Notes: generated by a model from the sequence alone, not told the origin. A stretch of DNA of 64,000 nt from Agrocybe praecox (GCA_964017145.1 OZ024852.1:1-64000), one strand, 5' to 3'; counted from the first letter of the stretch, positions 51,193 to 63,129 are shown. Made by a program: numbers and translations.

Positions 51193-52597
51193 ATGCCTCA
51201 GTCCCCAAGGAAGTCTCCTAATAAACGTCTCCGAAAACCTCAGAGATGCACAAAATGCGATAACCAACCCCTCCGGTCGGAATGTAAACACACTGCAGCC
51301 GGTCAAAGATTTCTGGCTGCTAAAGCACAAAAAGAACTAGAAAAGGTATGTATAAACACGACGACTATCTAGTAGACAATCTCATCGTGCCTTGCAGCAG
51401 TCACAGTACCAGACACCACTTAGGCGGTCCACCCGATCAGGGCAGTCGTATCCGTATCCCTTCCTCCTCAATCCTCTGCACGAAAATCAAATCTCAGACG
51501 CTAGCAGCACGACCACGGTGATCACTGAAGAGGTATAGTAACATCAAAATTTTGAGAATCGAGATACAAGGATGTAACTCCGTGATCTAGATATCATCTG
51601 GTGGTCGGCATTGCCAAATTTGCCCGGAGAGACCGATGCGAACGCAGTGCAAGCACACGTCCAAAGGCAAAACATATCTGGCAGGCGAAAGCGCCAAGAA
51701 AGTACGCAGAGACCGATTGCTCATACGCTTTATAATATATAACATCATTGTGTACCCAGATCGTCAACGATATACTTGGATCATCCATGAATCACCCTCG
51801 TATTACATCCGACGTTTTTTTTGAAGAAGAACAAACCGGCGCATGCTCTAGTCCTCTGACTTTTCCAGAAGTGTCGGTGTTGTCGGACGCGTGCAACTTG
51901 GATGACAATACTGGTAATGATACAATGACAGTGTTTTCATCCCCGCTTTCGTCTGGTGCTTCCACTCATTACACAACCCCTCTTCCGTTTACTCTTGACG
52001 ATAAGAACAAGAGACTTAAGGCGACTGGCTCGAATCCAGTATATGGGCACGTTGCCGGTGTTAAACGGGGGAACCATCCCTATAGTAAGTTATTATATTT
52101 TGGAACCCTTCCATGATCTCAATATCTTATGCAATAGAGCTTTATCGTACAAAGCCTTTGCCTCAAGTCATCGAGACCTCTGGAAAGGCATCTCAAAGGT
52201 TTGCTCGTCTAGCAAATAAACTCGTTGAAAGGGTGAGCGTGGCATATCAGAATCCTGCGTCTATGATAGTTAATCACAGTGCTAGTGTGAGTCGCTATCA
52301 AGAGAAACTGGAGCGTGGCTTTTTTTCGCTGCTCAACATACCAGTGCCAGAGGTGGTGCACTTTCTTATGCCTCCCCGAGGATATGTCGCGAAGCGCAAG
52401 TGGAAGTTGGTGAACTTGCCACCAGCTTCAACTCTACCGTCTCTTCCCTTCTCCGCGCTCGCCGCACTGATGCAGTGGCACTACAGAAGCGTCTCGATAA
52501 GGCCGTAACTGACAGAGAACTGGCAGAGGAAGCAGCAAAACGGGGTGAGGAGCAACTCGCGTACTATAGGGAGAAATACGGTGATCTCAATATGTGA
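51193..52597 (+). CDS. Protein with duplicated C-x2-C-x8-C-x-H motif, 376 aa
   Basis: Six exons join in phase: 51193-51345, 51398-51532, 51591-51701, 51760-52084, 52138-52232 and 52286-52597, with introns of 52, 58, 58, 53 and 53 nt. Exons 1 and 3 encode related modules: C-T-K-C...L-R-S-E-C-K-H-T (residues about 19-34) and C-Q-I-C...M-R-T-Q-C-K-H-T, both followed by a G and a hydrophobic-Leu-Ala helix. Each could bind one zinc ion through three Cys and one His. The centre is Ser/Thr-rich and disordered, and the last 70 residues form a coiled coil (block L-Q-K-R-L-D-K-A-V-T-D-R-E-L-A-E-E). The start has a basic SPRKSPNKRLRK tail. I do not know this arrangement as a named family. The intron 5 boundaries were chosen to reach the coiled-coil frame. 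Confidence 0.65.
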
Positions 52598-53772
52598 TAA
52601 ACTACATACATACATAAAATTTGCTTTCGGTATATTTATGCATCTTGAATATCGATCATTGCTGGTAGGTAAGCATTAATCCTAAGATGATTCCTTCCGA
52701 TGAAATACCTAAATAGTCGTCTCAAGGTTGGCTCCTTCGAAAAAGCTGCCAGGCTGTTTCACAAATGTACACCCGGTCGATCATATTTTGTATGTTGAAA
52801 CATGCAGCCTAATGCATCGACCAAGTGAGCGTAGACCACTTCTTAGCGCGCTTTTTGTGAGACTTAGAGTCCCTTTTATCTTCATCAGAAGATATGTATG
52901 AATAAGTAACAATTAACATGAAATTTGTCAGAGAACCACAATTCAAGATGGATCGAGACCTATATACATAAGATAATCTACGTGTGAAGGTGAGATTGAG
53001 AGCAAGAACGATAATGTTCAAGATAACATGATAGTTGATGATGGCATGGATGACAGGGACTGTGGATGCATGCGTTTATAGATAAGGAAGTAAAAAAAGT
53101 ATGCGAGAGAACGAGAGGGAAAGCTAAAGAGACATGAAAAGGAAGGCCAGAGCCCGGAGAACATGACAGAGGGAGGAGCAAAATAGCAATGACGATAACA
53201 GAAGCATGGAGTAAGTTGGTAGGTGAATCGAAAAATATTTAATAAATAACTGAATAATACAAGCGACGTGAAAGGATGACGCCGATAAACCACGGAAAAA
53301 CGGCACGATTTCAAGCACAGCAGGAATGATGGGCCAGGATCTTTCGCGATTCCGAGCCAGGGTGCAGCTCAGGCCCTAGGGCAGCTCATCGAACGAGCGA
53401 AACAGTCGGGGAAGAGAGAAGGACAGAGAGGGGCGTCAAGCTAATGAATTCAAGTGATATGCAAATATTGATTGACTACGCCATATAGAATCCCCGCTCC
53501 TGTATTATGTCCGCTACAGCCCTTGCATCTTGCGAAGTAATCGACACAGCAGTTGGATATCTAGCTTCGGTGAACCATCGGACTAACCTGAACATGTGTA
53601 AGTACTTCTTTTGTGTGTCAGACAGATGGATAGAATAAATGTACGGGTACTGATGTACGCCGTAGTGGGAGCACTTACCTGGTTTGTGTACAACATTATC
53701 ATACACCTACACGACGAAGTATGTCATTCTTCCCCGACATTTTTATGGAATGTATACGTTGATTGATGTACT
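52598..53772. other. Intergenic, one orphan minus-strand frame
   Basis: A minus-strand frame at 53476-53706 ends in a protein-like block (L-V-R-W-F-T-E-A-R-Y-P-T-A-V-S) but has no domain and no joinable exons. Nothing else is recognised. Confidence 0.4.
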
Positions 53773-54930
53773 TTAAAAATAGGTCAAGTGTATTTGGAGA
53801 GATACCGTCGGTGGGCTTCCGGCCGAGCCAGACGTAGTCCAGCACGGGGTGGACTTGTGCGGATTCTTCGGCCACGATGGTGTCGTCTTCGTTGAAGAGA
53901 CTGGGTGTCGTTCGCGTAGGGTTGGACTTTTTCGACTTCGGTGATTAAGTCTTGGTCGAAGAATATCTTGAGACAAGGAGATATTGTGAGTATGCTTTTT
54001 GGAAAATATTATAGTTAAGAGAATATGTACCTGGCCGACGTGTGAGACATTTCCGCCAATGAGGGTGCTGTTCTTGGCGACGGTGGCATTAACAGTGGCG
54101 AGGACGTAGACGTGGGTGCTACGTCTGGTGTAGTGGTCGGGGAAGATGATCTTCAGAAATGTAACACCGTTGCGGTTAGTCTCGGTGATTCCATGAGCGG
54201 GGGTGGAGTTCTAACGTAGAAAGAAACGTATATTAGCACTGAGCGGAATACGTCACTTTACAGAACAAAAAAATTACTCAAGATGTTGGTGAGGTCGTCC
54301 TGGTTTTCATTTCCATTAGCGATGATGCCGGAGTAGACACCGGTGGAGTTGGCTGGCACATCGATGAGTCAATGTACTGGTTAACATGCAGAGGAATCGG
54401 TATTAAGCTTACCGTGCCATGAATCGAGATGGATATCTCTAGCAGGCTTCGATGATTTGGTAGTCAACGTAGAGAGGTACACCCTTCTCGCGTTCGGTGA
54501 TGTCGTAGCGGATGAGTTCTGCTTTGACGTTTATTGAATTAAGGATGAGTTACAGAATATTTGGGAGTATAATATTAAAAACGCACAATAAGGACCTCGA
54601 GTGGTCTCCGGCTAGAGAACGCACTGGAGCTCGTCAGTGAAGATGTCCTTAGTTGGGCTGAGTAGCGAGAGAGGAGTCTTGTTCGAGTGGTGGGTGGTGT
54701 TCAAGCAAGACAGTCTCAAAGTTGCGCTTGTCGAGGTACTCGTGCATAGGAAGGCCGTGTTATTCGCGAAGGGTTTTGGCAAGTGCTTCATGACGAGCAA
54801 CAGCAACTGCTTCGTGTCCACGAGCGTACAAAGATTCGCTGCAGTCAGCGATCGAGCCCCTGGCATTGAGAAGGAACTCGAGCCTACCGGGTGCGAGGCT
54901 CGATGCACTCTAGGAGGGTCTGGAAGAGTT
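53773..54930 (-). pseudogene. Intradiol-dioxygenase-like protein, decayed
   Basis: The minus strand carries pieces in family order: L-N-A-R-G...R-H-E-A-L-A near the 5' end, L-N-T-T-H-H-S-N-K-T...D-I-F-T-D-E-L-Q, then A-E-L-I-R-Y-D-I-T and V-P-L-Y-V-D-Y-Q-I-I, A-N-S-T-G-V-Y-S-G-I-I, the Tyr/His block D-H-Y-T-R-R-S-T-H-V, T-L-I-G-G-N-V-S-H-V-G-Q, F-F-D-Q-D-L-I-T-E-V and L-D-Y-V-W-L-G. This matches secreted fungal aromatic-compound (intradiol ring-cleavage) dioxygenase-like proteins. Lesions: a TAA early in the N part (about 54763), a TAG in place of a sense codon before the P-E-T-T-x-G-P-Y block (about 54613), another stop after the Q-I-I-E-A-C block, and a frameshift near 53900. Typical introns are still recognisable. 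The gene is dead. Confidence 0.75.
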
Positions 54931-54977
54931 TAAGGAGATGTTAAAGGCTGCAGAGAGCGAAGGCATCGTGCCCAGTC

Positions 54978-55290
54978 TCATCTCGATGTCGAAGTCAAAG
55001 CAGAGTCTTGCGCTAGACCGAAATTCGCCTCTACGAAGTCTTCCCCGAGCGCCCCAATGACCGCAGCATAGAAATCAAATAATCCAATCGTTGTCTTCCT
55101 TGACGCGCTGTGTTTGTTGTAATGCACCGAAAGGTGCGCGAGCATCTCTTGTGGCGTCAACGTTGCCTTCTTCGTTTCACCTGCTGTCGCAGCTGCAGGT
55201 GCAGGACTTCCTAGCCCAAATCCGAGATTATCGTCAACATCGCTGCATTGTTCTCCATTGCTGTCTTTCGATTGGAAAGACTTTTGGGAT
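54978..55290 (-). other. Possible exon of unknown gene
   Basis: A continuous minus-strand frame reads as protein-like sequence: a Ser/Asp/Ala linker, then blocks T-L-T-P-Q-E-M-L-A-H-L and G-L-F-D-F-Y-A-A-V-I-G-A-L-G, up to a stop at 54978. No start or partner exon is identified and I do not recognise the domain. Confidence 0.3.
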
Positions 55291-56154
55291 GATTGGGGAC
55301 GGAGAATGACAGGCGAACGGCAACTCTGTGCAGAGACTCCGGTACAGAGTTGACGCTAACTGGGTCCAAAATACAGGAAATGTGTCGGGAATGCCTCAAA
55401 TCAATGCCCCAAATTACACATTTCCGCATGCGCCTCTGGGCTGAGTTTAAATATAGTGTCACGAATCTGTCACTCAATGTGTCACCCTCTCATTGAATCG
55501 TGCAGCTTCAACAACCCCCAAATTTGCAAGATTTCTCTTCATAAGTAATAACGAGCCCTGTACCCTTAAATATCTTGGACCTTCAAGGCGTCTTAGAATT
55601 TATACTCTGAGTTACCTTATTATGTTAGATTCAAACTCCGCCTCAAATGCACGGTATATATACCTTCGGATATATCAATAGTTTTTTTTAAAAGTCATTT
55701 TTGTGTTAGCGAACGTCCCGAGCACTTCAAAAAATTGAATTCTGTAAGTTAACTATGTAGACAAAATAGTATTAAGAGTGTACAAGATAACGTATAAGAC
55801 ATGGAAAGGACAAATAAAATATACAAAGCAAAACATGGATCAATGTAAATAGTTCAAAAAATACAAGAGATTTAGTGACGAACTGATTTGAATGGGATGC
55901 AAATGAAGGAATATAGATGAAGATGGGGTTGACAGTTAAATGTCGCTGTGGCTAAGATGGACGCAAGAGATAGTTCTAAGACAAAGCTTTGAGACGAGAA
56001 GCTTTTGGTGACGCTGATTGAAGCGATTTGCCGATGTCGTCAGGTCCTGGAAACGTCGAATAATATCTTGGGACTTTAGTATCTTTCAAACTTGTTATTT
56101 TATTGCTAAAACGGACTGAGCAAAGAGCCTACATTGAAGAGCGGGAAAATATAC
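55291..56154. other. Intergenic, no recognisable gene
   Basis: AT-rich 3' flank of the PUF gene. Confidence 0.4.
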
Positions 56155-58474
56155 TCACAAAAGCCCGATAACATTGCAACCAGTTTTGCATCCTCGGATG
56201 GTGACAACGTGGCCTCTGATGCACTCGTAGAGAAGAGCTTGTTGATCCCTATCGGCCTGTCGAAAGTCCTGTCAGTTTACGGCGAAATAGCAGACGAATA
56301 TAGCGCCTTACCGTGGGCAAGACATCGGCGATGAATTGGCTTCCCGTGACCGACAAGGCCAAGTCCACGATTATGGTGCGCCCGGCGCTAAAATGATGCA
56401 ATGATCGTATCAGTGGTACATCAAACAAACGAGCTACATGACTTACCCCTTAGCAGGCTGGCACATGCGCCTGAGGACCTTGTCAAGTGTGTCCGAGTTC
56501 CCTTCCTTCAGTGCTTTGGTGACGGACTTGTATCCTTGCTCATTCGTCGCGAACTCGAGGAGACCGTCCAACAGGTGATCAAGGATCGTACGCTTGTGCT
56601 TCTCCGTTCCATGCTCGAGGACTGGAAGCTAGTTAGTTGCAGACCTTGACAAGTAAATAAATAAGAAACTACTTACTATGTTGGATGCAGTACGATCCCC
56701 ATTGGTTTTTCGTCACTTCGCTAAAGGCGGCAAATCCATGGTCGAGCAATTCATCCACAATGACATTTTTGGCATCAGCCTCGAGGTTCTCAAAGGCGTG
56801 CTAAAATAGGACCGTAAATATAATCCCTCTATATAGATATAAGATCTCACCTGGACAACAAGGGATCCAGTTTCATGACAAGCAAGCACAGCCCATTTGC
56901 CTTTCAAGGACTTATTGATGCTGGAGAGTCTATCATTAGCGAAAAGTTTATCGGAGAGATGTGAAACGCACTATGTAAAGATAGGAGGAGTAGGAGGAGT
57001 CCAAGAAACCTCCATGATCTGAGAAATTGTTAATGTAAGATCGAAAGCGCAGATAAATGGGCGCTTACTTTACTCCAGACGTGTGAAGCATGCTTGTTGA
57101 CTAACGTCTGAGCTGGATCGCCTAGGAGGAGCTCGTAAGCGATGAGAAGGCGGATATCTTCTTCGCAATCCAAGGCCTTTTGCAATACATGGCACCCATA
57201 GCGGTTTGTAGCCAGGTCAACAATATGCCCACTATAGATCGTAATTAATTATGGCTTGATAATAAATATGATCTTAACCTACCGCATACAAGAAACAAGT
57301 TTGCGTCTTTCTTCGGGAGTAGATGCCACTTCTAGGCACCTTTTAACGATCCGGTGTCCACGTCTGTATAGGCTTCAGTGCTTGTCGTGTTAAATTGTAA
57401 CGAGTAACTAACTGATGCGTCATCATTTCGAAACCATGAGCGCATACAGCGTCCGCGATACTGGCCCGTTCTCCAAGACCGGCGACCTTCAACCTTTGCT
57501 CGAGGAAGACGGAAATTCGGCGATCGGAAAATTTTAAGATGCGAGCCACAAATTCAGGGCATGGAGGAGAGCATGAAGCATGAAGCATTGCGCAAAAATC
57601 TACTGGCTGGCAGTACATAGCCCACATATTAGTATATAAGATATGATATGTGAAAAAGTGACGTACCTCGTGTCTGCTTTGAGATGATTGAGATATAGAA
57701 GACCGTTGTTGATAGGCGGAGGAAGATCGCAGGTGCGCTTCTTGACGTTGAGTGAGACTAAAAAAAGGGTTAGACGCTATGTGCTTCTTAGCAGAATGAC
57801 GCCAGTTATCCATAGGGAGAATATTTCCAATGTCTGTACGACGAGGCGATGGAGAGTCATAAAACGACTTTGCTGGTGGCTGATGGCGTGGGTGATTCAA
57901 ATGCGCGAGAGAATGGTGGAATGCCAGAAACTTTGCGGTCGAAATAGCTTCTTGATTTTCAGCCACGGGATTATTCTCAAAGTTGAGTTGTTGATTGACA
58001 TAGTGATGACCAGGGTGGGCATGTTTGTAAGGAGAGGGAAGTTTGACATTGGGAGCCATTCCACTGTGGTAAAGATCTGTCGGGGCCGGTGATACAGAAG
58101 TAGGGAGAAAATCCGGGGAGCTTGGGGAAATGTCGACGCTCAAAGCCGAACGTACTGGCCGATGGTGACCAGCAGACGGAGTGGGGGAATCTAAGTTCAA
58201 CGTCCGAAGCAGCTGCTCGACGTGTCGCTACATGATAGAAAAATGACCAAAAAAGAACATAAATATCCAATATTTGATCAGTATGGAATCTGGATGGAAA
58301 ACAAAGGCTAACCTCGTTTTCATTCTGATTTGGCTGCAATCTTCTTCTTTCACCAATTACCCCAATTTCTGCATTGACTTTCTCGGTGACTTGAGGATCG
58401 AAGACATCCCCACACAAGCCGACATCTACAAAGTGAGCAGCTGAGCGTGGTTGAGGTGCAGGAATGAAGCCCAT
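56155..58474 (-). CDS. Pumilio/PUF-repeat RNA-binding protein, 584 aa
   Basis: Eleven minus-strand exons join in phase: 58474-58313, 58227-57667, 57606-57413, 57363-57283, 57231-57069, 57018-56972, 56920-56851, 56800-56677, 56621-56447, 56387-56312 and 56256-56155; introns are 49-85 nt. The N-terminal 240 residues are Pro/Ser/His-rich. From about residue 245 PUF repeats follow, each with the helix carrying the base-contacting triad: G-H-R-I-V-K-R-C, N-R-Y-G-C-H-V-L-Q-K, K-H-A-S-H-V-W-S-K, C-H-E-T-G-S-L-V-V-Q, N-Q-W-G-S-Y-C-I-Q-H, N-E-Q-G-Y-K-S-V and S-V-T-G-S-Q-F-I. The W-T-P-P-T-P-P insert between repeats is typical of a fungal PUF subfamily. Such proteins bind mRNA 3' UTRs and repress or localise transcripts. 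The start is the first in-frame ATG of exon 1, so an upstream exon is possible. The C-terminus ends early, a few residues into the last repeat. Confidence 0.85.
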
Positions 58475-58685
58475 AAGGCCTGATGCAGATGGTTGAAGTG
58501 GTTGGGTGTACAGCTGGCGAGAACGAGGAAGAAGTTGGGAGGATGGGTTTCTTAAAAGTGAAGAGGGAGGCGATTTTGAGGCGAACACGAGCGCAAACGT
58601 GACGCGAAGTTAACGAAGTTAAGAGATAAGGCGGGCGCGACGACAAGGCGAACAGCACCGAGCCGAGTAAACTAAAATTAGACAT

Positions 58686-59084
58686 GTGTGGCTGCAAGGG
58701 AAGACAATCTCGGACAAGATGAGAGAAAACCTCAAGTATACGCGCCTGTTCCGGGACAAGATAAAAGACAAATACAATAGTATCCTCTGTCGAAAGTTTA
58801 CGGAGTACTTTATCGCAGCTAGTCCAGAGTACGCACATCAAGAGGACGAGGTCGAGGCACATTTCATGCAACGACTTGTACATTTGAAAGCTATAATATC
58901 CCGCTCTGCCCCAAGACAAGACGAGTCGGACAATGAGACCACGAGGAAAAACACAAGACAAGCCGCCATGCAACTCCGCGCAAGGAGGCGTAGAACAAGG
59001 CAGTGGGCCGTAAGTAATCAGCGGTCACAGCACTATTTGACAGTGAAGGCTATTGACCCAGCACTTTTTTCCGTGTGCACGTGA
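58686..59084 (+). CDS. Hypothetical basic protein or exon
   Basis: A single plus-strand frame of 132 codons that reads as a charged helical protein (blocks M-R-E-N-L-K-Y-T-R-L-F-R-D-K and Q-R-L-V-H-L-K-A-I-I), becoming Arg-rich at the end (R-A-R-R-R-R-T-R-Q-W). Just after that block a donor-like GTAAGTAAT occurs at about 59009, so the true exon may stop there. Its last 40 bases overlap the left arm of the inverted repeat at 59041-59590. Family not recognised. Confidence 0.35.
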   Translation: MWLQGKTISDKMRENLKYTRLFRDKIKDKYNSILCRKFTEYFIAASPEYAHQEDEVEAHFMQRLVHLKAIISRSAPRQDESDNETTRKNTRQAAMQLRARRRRTRQWAVSNQRSQHYLTVKAIDPALFSVCT

Positions 59085-59590
59085 CATGCCGAAAACTCCG
59101 AGGCAGGTCTTTGAAAATCCGTCGCGTTCGCAGGCTTCCTCATTTGACATGAGTTGAACTTGCAATGCTGGAAATAAATTGACGTATTTTGGACGTGTTT
59201 TAAGTCTTGAAGCGCAGAGTAATTTTAAGTAATCTGAGACACCTACGTGCTGCACGAGGAAGAAAAAGACGCGTACCAGAGCCGAGTAAATAGAAATGAA
59301 GCAAAAATGTAACAAAAATGAAGAAAAAAAAAAAAAAGGAAGTCGTTTCCAAGTCGTTGTCATTTCCTTACATTCTTGAAACATGTGAAATGTTGTCTTA
59401 TTGATATTACTCAGCAGACGACTGCAGGAACATAGAAACATGTTTATGTTATCTCGCTTGTACATATGTAGCTAACTATGTCTTAGCATATGCCCGGAAA
59501 ACATATCTGGGGAGTTGTGACATGACATGCCTCGGAGTTTTCGGCATGTCACGTGTACCCGGAAAAAGTGCTGGGTCAATGGCGTTCACT
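59041..59590. repeat. Large inverted repeat (foldback element)
   Basis: Left arm about 59041-59106 and right arm about 59527-59590 are reverse complements over about 55-60 bp with a few mismatches (block GTGACATGCCGAAAACTCCG), separated by about 420 bp that holds no gene. Either a MITE-like element or the ends of a small non-autonomous transposon. Confidence 0.65.
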
Positions 59591-59821
59591 CTATTTGACT
59601 TTTCTTCTGTGATAATCCTGGGAATTTTGATTATAGGGGTATCGTCGACGCCTTCAAGATACTGAGCTTTTAGCAGAGGAGAGGTAGATCTGGCCTGGAG
59701 ACCTATTGAGACGGCGTCGATGGATACAATTCCGATGAAACCTGTCAGGAGTTGAAGGTGGAGGGAGATGATGTTGTGATGTCATCGACATTGCTGCTAA
59801 TACTCTCGTGAGTGTCAACGG
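59591..59821. other. Spacer
   Basis: Nothing recognised. Confidence 0.35.
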
Positions 59822-60780
59822 TCAGACAGGTGTGTGAACGCCAGTCCTGGTTCGCTTCGAAACCGGATCCGACGTTTGTTGATCACCAATTACCAGCGCT
59901 CGCTTTGCTCGTACTCTTGCCTTAGGCACCATTGAAGCAAACAAAGCACTCTTTATACTCTCTAAAAGCTCTTCACCATATCTTTCAAACCATGCCCAAC
60001 CGCCAAGGACTTGTTCGAGGTCAACCAATTGAGTAATGGGTCCAACAGATGCCAGCTTTTCCACGGCACGATCACTTAGGATTGCGTCTGCGCTGAATAC
60101 TGTATCCTTGAAGTCGCGATTCCAGATGTCTGTCCGTCATATGTTAAGTGCTATCTTTGCCTGTTTGTTCACGTCACAATAAGTGATAGGTGTTTTTCGT
60201 GTGTTGGCTGCAGGTGGTGAAGGACGAATGCGATCCAGGACCTCTGGGCAGCAGATATCACAGTACGGAACAGTTGGATCTAAGCAGTCGCGAGTCCAGG
60301 TCAGTCATTAATGCAATCTGGAAAATGTAGGACAGTTACGTGGAATGTCATTGCCATAGATCTTAGTCAGGATGGCTCGACGACAAATTGTTGATTGTTC
60401 AAGGCTATAAAGACCTTCGTCGACAGAAAGTAAGTCAATTGGAACCTCGATCCCCTGGTGTACATGATCCTGAACCCTTCCTGCAGATCCTCCTCGTTGA
60501 ATACCTCTCATTTTGTTATAATTTTTGTCTTTTGCTTTGGGGTAAGTCGTCGATTGCCGAACTATATTCTTTCGTTTGGTTTCCAAGGGCTGATCCTTCT
60601 GCTGTTTGTCCAAATCAGCTTCATAGACTGATTTTTCGGCCAGTAAGGTGGCCAGTCCCGTCCGCCCTGGTCCTCGTCCAGCGCGTCCAGCTCTTTGAAC
60701 AAATGCTGATACTGCATTCGCACTGCCGTGCCTTCTGTACCTACCGGTGTAACTGCACGACAGCATGAAAAGATAGACGC
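59822..60780 (-). pseudogene. RecQ-like helicase, C-terminal remnant
   Basis: The minus strand keeps helicase motif VI, A-F-V-Q-R-A-G-R-A-G-R (about 60690-60725), followed by L-A-T-L-L-A-E-K-S-V-Y, the cysteine block V-P-Y-C-D-I-C-C-P-E (about 60240-60275) and a C-terminal block W-A-W-F-E-R-Y-G-E-E-L-L-E. This order fits the large RecQ-like helicases that are multi-copy in basidiomycetes, often near telomeres. Motifs I to V are absent upstream, where a plus-strand gene piece abuts. The joints between blocks are broken (a stop after the block ending A-L-N-I), so it is a 5'-truncated relic. Confidence 0.7.
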
Positions 60781-61480
60781 CGATGATGGAAGCAGCGTCG
60801 CAGAAGAAGAGGTCGAGGACTCGTACGAGGAACCTTTCGTCTACTTGCATCAGACAGGTTCAGGCGCACCACCGCCGATAGAGATTGGGCTCAATGGATA
60901 TGCTGTTCGTACCTAGTTCTCCTTTCTTGTCTTTCGTATACCCAAATGTTTATTTATCATGTTGGATGAATCATAGCTCGAGAAGAAACGCTCGATATCC
61001 TCCTCCGGTCCTAGTGCTGCTGGACCCACATCCATAAACTACCACTCTCAGCCTCTCAATGGGAAGTACCACGCCGCTCCCAAGTTTGTCTCGATGGGAT
61101 CCGTGAAGTCCCAACAAGCTATTCCCATCAACGTCAATGGGGGTGCTGCACACCCCGCTAACGTTAACGAACACGATAAGCATGAGGAAGAAAAGGGCGA
61201 AGGAGGTCAACGCCTCGAGAGGCGGATGAGCAAGCGGCAGATGGAGAAGGCGCTTGAGAATGGACGTGGGCGGACGGGTGGGTCAGAGCAGCAGTATGTT
61301 CAGCAAGATGGACAGCAACAGAGGAATGGACTGCCCATCCAGCTACATGGACCGGGTTCGTGAAGGACGAGGATGTACATAGGGAAGAGGAGCATCCTGC
61401 GGTGCATTCCTTCGAGCTGTCCTATGAAGGCTCTACAGTCAGACTTCTATGGCGCCCTCGACATCTCTACGAAGCAAAAT
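60781..61480 (+). pseudogene. Fragment of an unknown gene with acidic and Gln-rich segments
   Basis: Two plus-strand pieces look coding: 60765-60916 with E-E-E-V-E-D-S-Y-E-E-P-F, and 60978-61363 with K-R-S-I-S-S-S-G-P-S-A-A-G and a charged, Gln-rich end. Visible splice sites (donor GTACCT at 60907, acceptor CATAG at 60977) do not connect them in phase. No domain recognised. Confidence 0.3.
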
Positions 61481-62376
61481 CATGCAGTATGAAGGTCAGG
61501 ATTCCCGGGGGCAGCATCGACCACAGCTCCATCGCCTTTGAGAGGAAACACAAACAAAACAGGTCTACTGTGGCTACTAGACGACTAAATCGATGCTGCA
61601 GCTTCGTACACTCTCAGAGTCTTCCAATAATCTGCACGCAGAAATTTTTGCTGGAAATTGAGGTTTTTTTTGGGTGACTAGCACAGCCGTTCCAAGGTCG
61701 ACAAGGTATTCCATCCTTTCTACGAATATCTGTGCTTTCTGGATTGCCAGAATCTTCACGATTATTCCGCCTCCGAAATTCTCCTGGTGTATCTCTCTTT
61801 TGCGGCCTTGGACACTCTCTGGATTTCTCCGCACCCCATTTTCCCTGCTTTATCGAATATTATCTGCCTCTGAGATTTCTTTGAACCCTTCCTTCAGCGA
61901 GTTCGACCCTCTCAGCGCTTTTCTAAATTCTCTTTACGCGACCGTTCCCGAAAGCCGACACCTCGGGCGGGGACCGGTACCGAACTCCGGAGGTGACGGT
62001 GACCTTTGTCACACAAGCGAGGTCGACACCTTCGGGGACATAGACGACGATGAATTCGTTTAAATACAATATCGTCCTGAATCATGGATATAAAGCATTT
62101 CCAGATGTTTCTCCAAGTGTAGCAAAAATTTGAAGTCTTCAAATGGCCTCAGTAAATTGCAGTAACACTTGGAGTGTTTCGTTAGTGAAGACTATGACAG
62201 TGCCAGAGGCCAGACCGGCGAGAATGACACTCATAGCAACACCGGAGTCCGTCGGTGAATAGTGTTAGTGGCTGTTGTTGGTGCTGGTGTCTCTGGCCTT
62301 AGTGTAACACGGGTAAACACATTGTGTCGTTCTCCCTAATAGAGTTTACCTGAACTAACGTCTGTATATCATAGCT
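61481..62376. other. Unassigned, one plus-strand frame
   Basis: A plus-strand frame at 61674-62063 ends in an acidic block (D-T-F-G-D-I-D-D-D-E-F-V). It has no domain and may be chance or the tail of a decayed gene. Confidence 0.3.
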
Positions 62377-63030
62377 TTGAATGAGCAAAGCGATCACGAA
62401 GTCCACCTCTATGAGTCGGGCTCCAAGCCCGGTGGCCACGCGATCACCGTGCGCTATTTCGGCCAGGTTGAATGCGTACCCGCTCTTGGTTTCGAACGTA
62501 TGAAGCCTGGAAGCTTGGCCACCAACTTCCCTGATCGTCCCAATCCCACGGCTCTGATTAACCAACTCTCGTTCGAACTCGAGGAGACTCTGGGCGAAAA
62601 CTATGGACCCGGTGCTCCTCGTCTCTTCGATAACGGTGCTCAAGAATACTTCCAGAAGTACGGTGCTGGTGTTAAACACCTTGCGAAGATTGGTACGTGA
62701 CCTTTGCCTCTTGCATCAGTACGCCGCAAGTGGTTGACAGGCACATAAATTATAGCTCCTAAGATTACTAGGAATTTGACGAACTTCGTCTGCAGCCCAA
62801 CCTCGGTAGGTTTCCTTTCCCTCAGCCTATGGAAATTGCCTCAACGGGCTATTTAGGATGGTGCTGCGTGAAGGGGAAGGTTGGGACCAGGTTGGTCTCG
62901 TAGAACTGCACGACTGCTTCGCGGCCAACGAGGTACGATTTGCTGACTCTCTTTGTGCTGAATAAATACTTTTAAAAAATTATTCAGCTCATTACATACC
63001 CTGCACTTGGGAACTCGACACAACCGCCAA
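62377..63030 (+). pseudogene. SCP2-type thiolase (lipid-transfer protein), decayed
   Basis: The first piece (to 62692) contains G-Q-V-E-C...A-L-G-F-E-R-M-K-P-G-S-L, N-F-P-D-R-P-N-P-T, and G-A-P-R-L-F-D-N-G-A-Q-E-Y, the middle of peroxisomal SCP2/SCPx-like thiolases. A GT-AG intron leads to A-P-K-I-T...F-V-C-S-P-T-S, and another to D-G-A-A followed by a stop. Further on V-G-L-V-E-L-H-D-C-F-A-A-N-E and L-I-T-Y-P-A-L-G are still legible. The expected N-H-K-H-S-V-N-N-P-Y-S region is missing between the first two pieces, and the part joining D-G-A-A to G-L-V-E-L-H-D is deleted. The catalytic-Cys N-terminal region is absent. A partial, dead copy. Confidence 0.75.
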
Positions 63031-63129
63031 GCAGCCGCCGTGTTTTCTTTCTGTTTAGTTTTTAATGTGTTCATTGATTCTTGTTCTATTCTCCTTTCTC
63101 AATCCTTGTCTAATTTATTATTATTATCA

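Noticed and set aside
58350..58973. 207-codon minus-strand frame upstream of the PUF gene
   Set aside because: It runs out of frame with the first PUF exon and overlaps a better plus-strand frame; its product is compositionally like random translation.
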